A DNA stretch of 64,000 nucleotides from Rhizobium etli_C (lineage in GTDB: Bacteria > Pseudomonadota > Alphaproteobacteria > Rhizobiales > Rhizobiaceae). A model generated the notes under the pieces. It was not told the DNA's origin. It made no database searches and saw only the letters and a list, made by a program, of their open reading frames with translations. A program made the translations under genes and the position numbers. The stretch lies in the NCBI RefSeq assembly GCF_014198605.1, contig NZ_JACIHU010000001.1. One strand, written 5' to 3'. Below are positions 52,755-61,323 of this stretch, piece by piece. Each line of letters begins with the position of its first letter. Position 1 is the stretch's first letter.

Positions 52755-53222
52755 CTACTGCGCATCCCCCAACAGCGCGGTCAGGCTCCAGGGAGCATCA
52801 CCTTTCTGATTGGCGATGTCGTCAACCTTCCAGCCGCCGTGTTCGCGCACCAGAGTATAGAACAGCGTCACTTCCTCGCCGTTTTTGAACTGCACTTCCA
52901 CTTCGGCCTTGTCGCCCAGCAGGATCGGCTGGCCGATCCGGACGTTGCTCGCTTCGCCGTCCTGGCCTGCAATGACAGGATCGAAATCGACCGCGCCGAC
53001 ATCGCCCTCCGGCGTGTTGTCGAGATCGGTCTGGAGAAGCTTGTTCAGGTGGTCGGAAAAAAAGATCGAATAGGGCGAGGGCGCCTCGGCGTCGCTTCTA
53101 TCGGTGTCGTAGCTGTAAAGCGCCTTGAGGAGCGCTTTCGGCGTCTTGTAGGTCTCCGCTGAGGCGGGCAGAGCCGCGAAAGCCGAGACGGCAAGGGCGA
53201 GGATGAATGTGGGCAGACGCAT
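52755..53222 (-). CDS. DUF3828-type exported protein
   Basis: A 155-residue protein with a signal peptide ('MRLPTFILALAVSAFAALPA'). The mature part ('ALLKALYSYDTD', then 'GWKVDDIANQKGD') resembles DUF3828/NTF2-like exported proteins. The start at 53222 follows an AGGAG site; a longer upstream reading is Arg-rich and rejected. It lies just downstream of the RTX pair and in the same direction. Confidence 0.75.
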   Translation of the reverse strand: MRLPTFILALAVSAFAALPASAETYKTPKALLKALYSYDTDRSDAEAPSPYSIFFSDHLNKLLQTDLDNTPEGDVGAVDFDPVIAGQDGEASNVRIGQPILLGDKAEVEVQFKNGEEVTLFYTLVREHGGWKVDDIANQKGDAPWSLTALLGDAQ

Positions 53223-53358
53223 GCGGCTCTCCTCGGATGGGTGGAGAATCATAGCCGAAACGGGCGTCGACGTGGAGCGGCATTTTCGGAGGGGCCCGCA
53301 TGGCCGCCGGCCGCGCCGTTTCCGGGTGGTGCCCGCGACGACCGCCGGAAGAGTCTCA

Positions 53359-53390
53359 CGGTGGGGCTTGCAAGACCGCAAGCCCCACCG
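53359..53390. terminator. Strong hairpin after RTX gene
   Basis: Perfect 13-base stem CGGTGGGGCTTGC / GCAAGCCCCACCG around a six-base loop, 51 bases past the end of the RTX pseudogene. No T-run follows on the minus strand. Confidence 0.6.
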
Positions 53391-53441
53391 GTGTTGAAAG
53401 CCCTCTACGAAGCATCCCTGTGCCGGCGGCCAACTGTCGTG

Positions 53442-55567
53442 CTAGATCAGCGCCTCGTGCCCCAGGCTCGATGACATCGGCTCGAAGACGTCCTTCACCG
53501 CCAGCGTGAAGTCATGGCTGGTGGCGTTGCCGGCTGCGTCATAGGCTTCGGCGGTGAAGGTCAGGCTGTGGGTGCTTTCGTAGTCGATCGCCGCTTTGGT
53601 CTGGATCTTGTTGCCGACCAGTTTGAAGATGCCGTCGGCATTATCGGTCAGCCGCACTTGACCACGCCGCCTTCCGGATCGACGGCGGAGAGCAGGCCGA
53701 CCGAGGTGCCGATCGCGACATTCTCGGAGATCGAACTGCGCGAGAAAGCGAGCTTGATCGGCGCCTGGTTGGCTGAGGCCTCGTTGACGTCGAGGACTTT
53801 GATGGTGATGTGTTGCTCCACGGTGACCTTACCGTCAGAAACAGCAACCACTATCGTCTGCCACGGATAGGTCTCATAGTCGAACGCCTTCGAAGTGACA
53901 ATGCGATTGCCTTTCAGCCGAAAGTGGTCGTTCGCCCCGTCGATCAGCGTGTAGGTGAGTGTGTCGCCATCGGCGTCGTGGGCGCTGAGCAAGCCAACCG
54001 TAGTCCAGATCGGTGTGTCCTCGGAAACAGCGGTTTTCGACAGTTGGATATTGGTCGGCGCGGTGTTGTTGCGTGTGAAGGTTTCGGTTGCGAAGTCATA
54101 GACGCCGTCGGCAAAACGGGCGAATTCGATATCACGCAGCGTATCCATACCCTCATGCTCGCTCGTCAGGATATGGGCGCCATTGTCGGTCGCGAAGGAA
54201 TAAATGGCGAAATTGCCGTAGAAGAGTGCCGTGTCGGTGCCGGCGCTGCCGTCGAAAGTGTCGTTGCCAGCTGTCCCAGTAAAGACGTCGTCGCCGCCGC
54301 CGGTCTTTACGTCGATTCCGAAGGCGGTGCCGCTGATGGAGGCCGAGCGGTTTTCCAACTCTTCAGAGAGATCGGCATGGGCGCTGTCCGCCAACCTCAG
54401 GGAGATAATCATGTCCTCGAAAACCGATCCGCGGGAGAGGATGATCTGTTCGAAACTTTCGAACTGCGCGGCCGAACCAAGTACACCCCCAGTAAGAAGG
54501 TTGCCTTCGAACGTTTCCAGGATTTCGAAGTTCTTCACGGTGAGACCGACAAGACTGGCTACATTGAGCATATCGGTGTCGGCGCCGCCGTCAATTGTTC
54601 CTGAGAACGCGATCTCGGATCTATATACGGTCAGGGTCACGAAATCGTTGCCGCTGCCGGCGTCTATATCGAAGACCTCGCCGTAGCCGTAAGTCTCGCC
54701 ATCGATGATGGTGTCATTGCCTGCGCCGCTTTTGATGATGTCGTTGCCCGCAGCGGCATTGATCCCATCATTACCGGAGCCACTGTCCAAAATATCGTTA
54801 CCGTCAGTTCCTATCAACACGTCGTCACCGCCGGCGGTTATGACGTCGATATTGGAGCCGATGCCGCTGATGTAGGCCGTGCGGCTTCCCAACTCGTCCG
54901 AAAGATCGGCATGGGCGCCGTCCGCCAATTTCAGGGTGACGGCAACGTTGTCGCCGCCTGGACTGTCCATGTAGGTGATCTTGTTGAAGCTCTCGAACTG
55001 AGCCGCAGTAGCGATGATGTCTAGTTGCGATTCAAGGATTTCGAAGTTCTGGATCGTTATGCCGGTAAGATCGGAGGCATGCAGTTTGTCAATGCCGGCA
55101 CCGCCGTCGACGGTCCCGGAATTCGCGAAACCGTAGAAATCGTTCCGCACGACCACGGTATCGTCGCCCTCGCCCGCATCAATGTCGAAGACTACGCCAG
55201 CGGCAACACCACCATCACTATCACCGATCCTGTCGTTACCCGCACCGCCCCTGAGGATGTCATTTCCGGCGCCGCCGCTAATCTGGTCGTCGCCTTCGCC
55301 GCCGTTCAACTCGTCATTTCCGGAATAACCCCGAAGAATGTCGTTGCCTGCGCCTGTTGTGATCGCATCGTCACTATTCGACCCCGTCACTTCTGCGGAA
55401 ACCGATCCGAGCTCATCGGCTAGATCTGCCGCACCGGAACCTGAAATGACCAAGGTGACCTTGGCGTGAGGATCAGCGGCGGAATAGCGGATGACGTCGT
55501 ATGCTTCGAACTCGGCTCCAGCCTTGGTGATTTGCCGACCGTTCGTGTTCAAAATATTCAAGGCCAT
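53442..55567 (-). pseudogene. RTX/cadherin-like secreted protein, frameshifted copy
   Basis: Begins 'MALNILNTNGRQITKAGAEF' and runs in one frame to 53648. It contains RTX calcium repeats (GGxGxDxLx), later a cadherin-like repeat ('NIQLSKTAVSEDTPIWTTVG'), ending prematurely after 'PEGGVV'. The following 71 residues that the intact paralogue has in frame are here in the next frame (53442-53657). Comparison with 55999-56015 shows one missing base: GCCGCCACTTG in the intact gene is GCCGCACTTG at 53651-53660. The full length is 2126 bases, two more than a multiple of three. Without its C-terminus the product would lack the type I secretion signal. Confidence 0.85.
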
Positions 55568-55793
55568 ATTAAACTTTCCAGATGCGTTGGATTCTGCAGG
55601 AACGGATTCTATCTTTTCTTCCGTTCCGGGTGGGAAGATGCGGGCAGGAGGTGGCGGCCGCCATATTCGGAGATGCGGCAGCCGCAGGTGGGAAGTTCAC
55701 AGCACTGGGATCGCCGGACGTCCGCATAAGCGGGCGCAGCGAAACATGCCGGCGTTCGGGACGCGTGCTTACAGCCGAACCGCGGCGTTGCCG

Positions 55794-58580
55794 CTATATC
55801 AGGGCCTCATGCCCCAGGCTCGATGACATCGGCTCGAAGACGTCCTTTACGGCCAGCGTGAAGTCATGGCTGGTGGCGTTGCCGGCCGAGTCATAGGCTT
55901 CGGCAGTGAAGGTCAGGCTGTGGGTGCTTTCGTAGTCGATCGCCGCCTTGGTCTGGAGCTTGTTGCCGACGAGCTTGAAGATGCCGTCGGCATTATCGGT
56001 CAGCCGCCACTTGACCACGCCGCCTTCCGGATCGACGGCCGAGAGCAGGCCGACCGAGGTGCCGATCGCGACGTTTTCGGAGATCGAGCTGCGCGAGAAG
56101 GCGAGCTTGATCGGCGCTTGGTTGGCTGGGGCCTCGTTGACGTCGAGGACGTTGATGGTGATGTCCTTCTCGACCGTGACCTTGCCATCGGAGACCGCCA
56201 CCTTGATCGTGTGGGACTTGGCCGTCTCGTAGTCCAAGGCCTTCGAGGTGACGATACGATTGCCCTTCAGGCGGAAGTGATCGCCGGCGCCGTCGATCAG
56301 CGTATAGGTGAGGGCGTCGCCATCGGCGTCCTTGGCGCTGAGCAGGCCGACCGTCGTCCAGATCGGGGTGTCCTCGGAGAGGGAGGTCTTCGAGAGCTGG
56401 ATATTGGTTGGCGCGTTATTACTGTTCGTGAAGGTTTCCTTGGCGAAGTCGTAGACGCCGTCGGCAAAACGGGCGAATTCGACGCCTATCAGCGTATCCG
56501 TCCCCTCCGAGGCGCTTGTCAGAATGCGATCACCATTGTTTACCGCCAGGGAATAGTTGGCGAAATTACCTGAGAAGACCGCGGTGTCGATGCCAACGCC
56601 GCCATCGATGGTGTCGTTGCCGGCGCCGCCGGTCAATTTGTCATTGCCGGCATTGCCGTTGAGGATATCGTTGCCGCCGCTGCCGTCGAAGTTATCGTTG
56701 CCGATGGTGCCCGTAAACGCGTCGCCGCCGCTACCGGTCTTGACGTCGATGCCGTAGGCATCGCCGGCGATGAACGCTCCGAGATTTCCGAGTTCGTCGG
56801 AGAGATCGAGGTGGGCGCTGTCCGTCAGTGCCACAGAGGCGCGAAAATCGCCAAACGGATCGGTCGACCAGACGATTTTATCAAGGCTCTCGAATTGTGC
56901 GCTCGATCCGGCGACCGACCATCCTGCCGTCTCAAGGACTTCGATGTTTTTGATCGTCAGGCCCCGAAGTGAGGCTACTCGCAGCGTATCGATGCCATCG
57001 CCGCCATCAATCGTTCCGGAATTTTGTGAGGCCCAAGTCTCCATGGCTATCGAATCGTCGCCGTCTCCGGCGTCGATGTCTACGACCTCCGGATTGAGGC
57101 CGAAAATCTCCCCATCGTCGATCGTGTCGTTGCCCGCGCCGCCTTTGATGACATCGTTTCCGACGTCGCCGGAGATCCGGTCATTGCCATCGCCGCCATT
57201 CAGCGCGTCGTTGCCAACTCCGCCATTGAGCCTGTCGTTTCCTGCGCCGCCGTTCAGCGTGTCTGCGCCGTCACCGCCTGAAATGGTGTCGTTTCCTGCG
57301 CCTGTCGTGATCACATTGTTGCCGCTTGAGCCCGTCACATCTGCGGAGCCCAAGCCCAGTTCGTCGGAGAGGTCAACCGTCGCGGAATCCGAGATGACCA
57401 GGTGAGCCGCGACGAGAGGATTGCTTTCGGAGTGGCGGATGACGTCGTAGGCTTCGAACTCTGCGCCGGTCTTGGTAATCGTGGCGCCGTTGGTGTCCAG
57501 GATATTCAGCGGGGTACCCGGCTCGTTGCTGTTGACCGTGAAGGTTTCTGTCGCGAAGTCGTAGACGCCATCGAAAAAGCGCGCGAATTCAACGCCCGTC
57601 AGCCAATCCGTGGCTTCCAGAGCGCTCGTCACGACGCGGCTGCCATTGTCGACCGCTAGGGAATAATCGACGAAATTGCCGGCGAAAACAGCTGTGTCGA
57701 TGCCGGCGCCGCCATTGATGGTGTCGTTGCCGGCACCGCCCGTCAATTTGTCATCGCCGCCGTTGCCGTTGATGAGGTCGCTGCCGCCGCTGCCATCGAA
57801 AATGTCGTTGACGTCACTGCCCGCAAACTCATCGTTGCCGTCGCCGGTTTTGACGTCAATGCCGGAGAAGCCGCGGACAAGAGTGCCGAGATCTCCCAAT
57901 TCGTCGGAAAGATCAAGGTGGGCGCTGTCCATCACCACCAACGAGGGGTCATAACTGAAGACGGGGTCGGTCGACCTGACGATCCTGTCAAAGCTCTCGA
58001 ATTGTGCGCTCGAGCCGCTGATTTGAAACGCTGCCGTTTCAAGGTTTTCCACATTGGTGAGCGTCAGGCCATGGAGCGACCAGGCGCGCAACGCATCGAT
58101 CCCATCACCGCCATCAATCGTTCCTGATATAAATGCAGCAAAGCTATCTATGGTTATGACGTCGTCGCCGTTGCCGGCGTCAATGTTCAGGATTTCCGGC
58201 ACCAAGCCGTCCGGTCCAAAGTTAAAGCCGCCATCGGTGATTCTATCGTTGCCGTCGCCGCCGATCAACGTGTCGTTGCCGGCATTGCCGTAGATCGTGT
58301 CATCACCGGCGCCGCCATTCAGCGTGTCCGCGCCGTCGCCGCCGGAGATGGTGTCGTTGCCGGCGCCGGTCGTGATCGTGTTGTCGCCGCTCGAGCCGTT
58401 CACGGTTGCCGAGACTGAGCCCAACTCGTCGGCCAGATCTGCGGCCGAGGAATCGGAGACAATGAGAGCGACAGGTGCGGAAGGATTGGCTGCGGAGTCG
58501 CGGATAACGTCATAAGCTTCGAATTCGGCGCCGGTCTTGGTGACTGTGGCGCCGTTGGTGTCAAGTATATTCAAGGCCAT
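55794..58580 (-). CDS. RTX/cadherin-like secreted protein (Rap-adhesin-like)
   Basis: A 928-residue protein without N-terminal signal. Two similar modules start with 'NILDTNGATVTKTGAEFEAY' (residues ~4 and ~357), each followed by a set of RTX calcium nonapeptides (GGxGxDxLx; e.g. 'GGAGNDTISGGDGADTLNGG'). Two cadherin-like domains follow at ~720-925 ('NIQLSKTSLSEDTPIWTTVG' and 'KLAFSRSSISENVAIGTSVG'). The last residues, 'SSSLGHEALI', probably belong to the type I secretion signal. The cadherin-like part recalls Rhizobium Rap adhesins, exported by PrsD-PrsE. A probable surface or matrix protein. The paralogue at 53442 has one module fewer. Confidence 0.85.
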   Translation of the reverse strand: MALNILDTNGATVTKTGAEFEAYDVIRDSAANPSAPVALIVSDSSAADLADELGSVSATVNGSSGDNTITTGAGNDTISGGDGADTLNGGAGDDTIYGNAGNDTLIGGDGNDRITDGGFNFGPDGLVPEILNIDAGNGDDVITIDSFAAFISGTIDGGDGIDALRAWSLHGLTLTNVENLETAAFQISGSSAQFESFDRIVRSTDPVFSYDPSLVVMDSAHLDLSDELGDLGTLVRGFSGIDVKTGDGNDEFAGSDVNDIFDGSGGSDLINGNGGDDKLTGGAGNDTINGGAGIDTAVFAGNFVDYSLAVDNGSRVVTSALEATDWLTGVEFARFFDGVYDFATETFTVNSNEPGTPLNILDTNGATITKTGAEFEAYDVIRHSESNPLVAAHLVISDSATVDLSDELGLGSADVTGSSGNNVITTGAGNDTISGGDGADTLNGGAGNDRLNGGVGNDALNGGDGNDRISGDVGNDVIKGGAGNDTIDDGEIFGLNPEVVDIDAGDGDDSIAMETWASQNSGTIDGGDGIDTLRVASLRGLTIKNIEVLETAGWSVAGSSAQFESLDKIVWSTDPFGDFRASVALTDSAHLDLSDELGNLGAFIAGDAYGIDVKTGSGGDAFTGTIGNDNFDGSGGNDILNGNAGNDKLTGGAGNDTIDGGVGIDTAVFSGNFANYSLAVNNGDRILTSASEGTDTLIGVEFARFADGVYDFAKETFTNSNNAPTNIQLSKTSLSEDTPIWTTVGLLSAKDADGDALTYTLIDGAGDHFRLKGNRIVTSKALDYETAKSHTIKVAVSDGKVTVEKDITINVLDVNEAPANQAPIKLAFSRSSISENVAIGTSVGLLSAVDPEGGVVKWRLTDNADGIFKLVGNKLQTKAAIDYESTHSLTFTAEAYDSAGNATSHDFTLAVKDVFEPMSSSLGHEALI

Positions 58581-59030
58581 ATTTAAAATTATCCCCAATA
58601 GATGCGGTGTACTTCAAAAAATCAGAAATCCGCGGAAGAACTGGTTTATTGGTTCGGCGGAAGACAACCCCACGGGGATCTATGCCAATCGTTAGTGATG
58701 TTTTCAATGAAAAATTGTGATTTTTTCTTGGTTTTTTAACGAAAAACTAAGGCTGAAATACTGGAAAATAACTTTGAATTTGCAAACCAAAAGTCGTATT
58801 TTAGTCTTTTAATTTATACTCCTTCCAGACGTATATAATTCTCGCTATAGGTGCGAAGCTATTCTTCCGGTGTGTCAGCATAGCGGTTGAATATGACCAG
58901 TAATCGGCCTGCCGCCCTCGGTACCAGGCAAAAGGGGCATTCCGGCAAGCGCACAACTGATGCTTTGTTGACCGGCCTGGGTTCCGGAACATAATCAGAA
59001 CATCTAACCTTCTGTCGGCAGCGAGGGCCC
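58581..59030. other. AT-rich divergent intergenic region
   Basis: 450 bases without a gene. 58690-58870 is AT-rich and probably contains the RTX promoter. The LexA box for the SRAP gene lies near the right end. Confidence 0.55.
58987..59001 (+). promoter_or_regulatory. LexA (SOS) box
   Basis: GAAC-ATAATCA-GAAC exactly matches the alphaproteobacterial LexA consensus GAAC-N7-GAAC (read on the other strand GTTC-N7-GTTC). It ends 29 bases before the SRAP start codon. Confidence 0.8.
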
Positions 59031-59753
59031 ATGTGCGGACGCATTTTCATCAAAACATCACTTGAAGAACTGATCAGCAATTTTCCCTTTGCCGTGAAGG
59101 GCGGAGATATCGATGGGCTTGGAAATCGCTTCCCTCGTTGGAATGGTGCGCCGTCGCAGGATTATCCCGTTATCCTCCGGGATATTGTGCGCGAGCCGGA
59201 TATGTCAGGCCCCATGTTCGTCGTGGCGCGATGGGGACTGATGCCCTCCTGGGCCAAGCCGGGCGGCCGGCCGCCGCCGGTTAATATTCGCTGCGAGGGG
59301 ATCAGCTCCAATGGGATGTCCCGTGCGGCCTACCGCTCGCGCCGCTGCCTGGTGCCGATCAACGGCTTCTTCGAATGGAAGGACATTCACGGCAACGGCA
59401 AGAACAAGCAGCCCTATGCGATCGCCATGAAGGACGGCTCGGCCTTCGCGCTCGCCGGCATCTGGGAGACGTGGAAGGACGAGAAGGGCGTGTCCATCCG
59501 CAACTTCGCCATCGTCACCTGCGCGCCGAACGAGATGATGGCGGCGATTCACGACCGCATGCCCGTTATCCTGCATCGCGAGCATTACCAGCGCTGGCTG
59601 TCTCCCGAGCCGGATCCTTACGATCTCATGAAGCCTTTTCCGGCGGAACTGATGACAATGTGGAAAATCGGCCGGGATGTCGGATCGCCGAAGAACGACA
59701 GGCCCGAGATCATCGAAGAGGTCGAGGACGATCCCGAACCGACGCTGATCTAG
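59031..59753 (+). CDS. SOS response-associated peptidase (SRAP, YedK/HMCES)
   Basis: A 240-residue SRAP protein that binds abasic sites in single-stranded DNA through a thiazolidine link of its Cys2. Cys2 ('MCGRIF'), Asn85 ('VNIRCEG'), Glu115 ('GFFEWK') and His174 ('IHDRMP') are present. Regulated by LexA according to the box at 58987-59001, 29 bases upstream. The C-terminal ~20 residues are acidic. Confidence 0.92.
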   Translation: MCGRIFIKTSLEELISNFPFAVKGGDIDGLGNRFPRWNGAPSQDYPVILRDIVREPDMSGPMFVVARWGLMPSWAKPGGRPPPVNIRCEGISSNGMSRAAYRSRRCLVPINGFFEWKDIHGNGKNKQPYAIAMKDGSAFALAGIWETWKDEKGVSIRNFAIVTCAPNEMMAAIHDRMPVILHREHYQRWLSPEPDPYDLMKPFPAELMTMWKIGRDVGSPKNDRPEIIEEVEDDPEPTLI

Positions 59754-59875
59754 CGCAGTCCCGGCAAAGGCCGCGGCGGTCTTGCGTCCGGAATTGCCCT
59801 GATATCACCGGCTCGGGCGGGAGCCATTCACGAAACCATGCGGCAAACCACATCCTCACGAGGAGAGGACAACGC

Positions 59876-60574
59876 ATGCAAGATGAAATCGGAACGCTCC
59901 TGAGGTCGTTCCTCAACAATGCCCTTCGCAAACAGTCCCAGCGCCGCATTCGGGATTTCGGCGGCTATCAGGTCGGCAAGCGCCGCAACCTGCATGTCAT
60001 CGAACCGATCGCGCGGGATACGGCGGAATTTCTCTGCACCTATCTCTGCATCAGCCTGCGCGGCGAACCGGCGAGCAAGGAAGGCGTCGCCTCCGCCATT
60101 GCCGCGGCCTTGAGGAATGTCTCCGACGAGCTTGCCTTCAAGCTGACCCGGCATAGTGACGAGGCGTGGACGACCCTCTGTCATTCTGTGGCGGAGTTTC
60201 TGGAAGGCTGCCTGCAGATCCACCACAAGCCCTATGACGGCTCTCTGACCGCGCAATCGGACTTTAACGGCTGGAAGAGCTGGGAGTTGATCACCAGTGG
60301 CGAGAAGCCGAAGGGCAAATGGCGCCACGCCTGGAAGGAAAAGCCTGGCGACGATTTCATCGGCTTCTATGGCGATGCCTGCATGGGACGGATCTTCAAG
60401 ATAGATCTGATGGATTCGAGTGAGCGCTGGTATTGGCTGATCGCGGCCGATGGAAGCCCGCGACGCGGCTGGCCGGCGGCGGGGTATGAAGCGAGCGCGA
60501 GGAGCGCGGCCTGTCGGGTGGAGCGGATTTATTTCGCGCTGGCGAAGGGCGAGGAGAGGATGGGGTTTGGGTGA
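59876..60574 (+). CDS. Hypothetical protein
   Basis: A 232-residue protein with AGGAGAGG before the ATG. The frame is open far upstream, but that part overlaps the SRAP gene and is excluded. It starts 'MQDEIGTLLRSFLNNALRKQ' and contains a Trp-rich segment 'FNGWKSWELITSGEKPKGK' and later 'HAWKEKPGDDFIGFYGD'. No signal or membrane segment; no family recognised. It follows the SRAP gene by 122 bases and could share its SOS promoter. Confidence 0.7.
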   Translation: MQDEIGTLLRSFLNNALRKQSQRRIRDFGGYQVGKRRNLHVIEPIARDTAEFLCTYLCISLRGEPASKEGVASAIAAALRNVSDELAFKLTRHSDEAWTTLCHSVAEFLEGCLQIHHKPYDGSLTAQSDFNGWKSWELITSGEKPKGKWRHAWKEKPGDDFIGFYGDACMGRIFKIDLMDSSERWYWLIAADGSPRRGWPAAGYEASARSAACRVERIYFALAKGEERMGFG

Positions 60575-60576
60575 GG

Positions 60577-60963
60577 TTAGGCCAGCTTGATGATGCCGGC
60601 TTCGGTCGGCCGGAAGCCGCAGGCGCGATAGAAGGAAGTCAGATGCGGCTCGAAATCGACATGCAGCCACTCGGCGCCGCGCTCGCGGGCAATCCGCGTG
60701 GCTTCCCTGACCAGCTGCGTCGCGATGCCTTGCCGGCGCATGTCGGGGTGAACGCAGGTGTCGAGAAGGAAGGCATGAATGCCGCCGTCCCAGGCGACGT
60801 TGACGAAGCCGACGGGTCTGCCGTCATGATAGGCGCCGACATGGGCGAGGCTACGGGGCAGGATCCTGGTGAAGTCAGGTGCTTCCGGTGTGTTCCAGGC
60901 GGCGAACCAGAGGGTGGTGAGTTCGGCGGGCGAGGGGAAGGGGTCGATGCGGAGTTCGGGCAT
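60577..60963 (-). CDS. GNAT family acetyltransferase
   Basis: A 128-residue GNAT protein with the acetyl-CoA loop 'VHPDMRRQGIATQLVREA' and C-terminal 'YRACGFRPTEAGIIKL'. It is convergent with the preceding gene, only two bases apart. The start at 60963 is chosen because the upstream in-frame reading runs into a repeat element. Confidence 0.85.
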   Translation of the reverse strand: MPELRIDPFPSPAELTTLWFAAWNTPEAPDFTRILPRSLAHVGAYHDGRPVGFVNVAWDGGIHAFLLDTCVHPDMRRQGIATQLVREATRIARERGAEWLHVDFEPHLTSFYRACGFRPTEAGIIKLA

Positions 60964-61082
60964 GAGTGGGGACCGGTTTGTTTGTCGCGGCACGTGCTGG
61001 GTTTTTCTGCCGATTGCGGTCACTTCGCAATGGGATTCATCGCCGGGGCGGGCAAACTCCTCTCTGTCTTGACATGAGCCGG

Positions 61083-61243
61083 CCCCACTCTTCTCCGTCA
61101 TTCCTGTGCTTGTCACAGGAAACCAGCCACGGCGCATCTGCGCCGTGAATGACGTTCCTACTGAAAAGGGAGTCTCCCGCGCCCAAGGACAAGGGCGCAC
61201 GGGATTCCTGTGACAAGCACAGGAATGACGGAGGAGAGTGGGG
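61083..61243. repeat. 161-bp inverted repeat element
   Basis: Arms 61083-61120 and 61206-61243 pair over 37 of 38 bases and include TCCTGTGCTTGTCACAGGA. The 85-base centre contains CCACGGCGCATCTGCGCCGTG, a second hairpin. It lies in the 360-base gap between GNAT and uvrB; no gene is seen there. Confidence 0.8.
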
Positions 61244-61323
61244 CGGCGACCGAGGAAGGCGTCGCCGGTCTTTCAGGAGCAAAGAAAATTGCCGAGATCA
61301 CGGTGCGCTTTTAACGTTGAAGT

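Noticed and set aside
55794..58580. Regular repeats considered as CRISPR or satellite DNA
   Set aside because: They are RTX calcium nonapeptide codons in one long gene, with variable third positions.
59375..59875. Upstream extension of the hypothetical gene at 59876 into SRAP
   Set aside because: It overlaps SRAP in another frame and has no ribosome site; the ATG at 59876 does.
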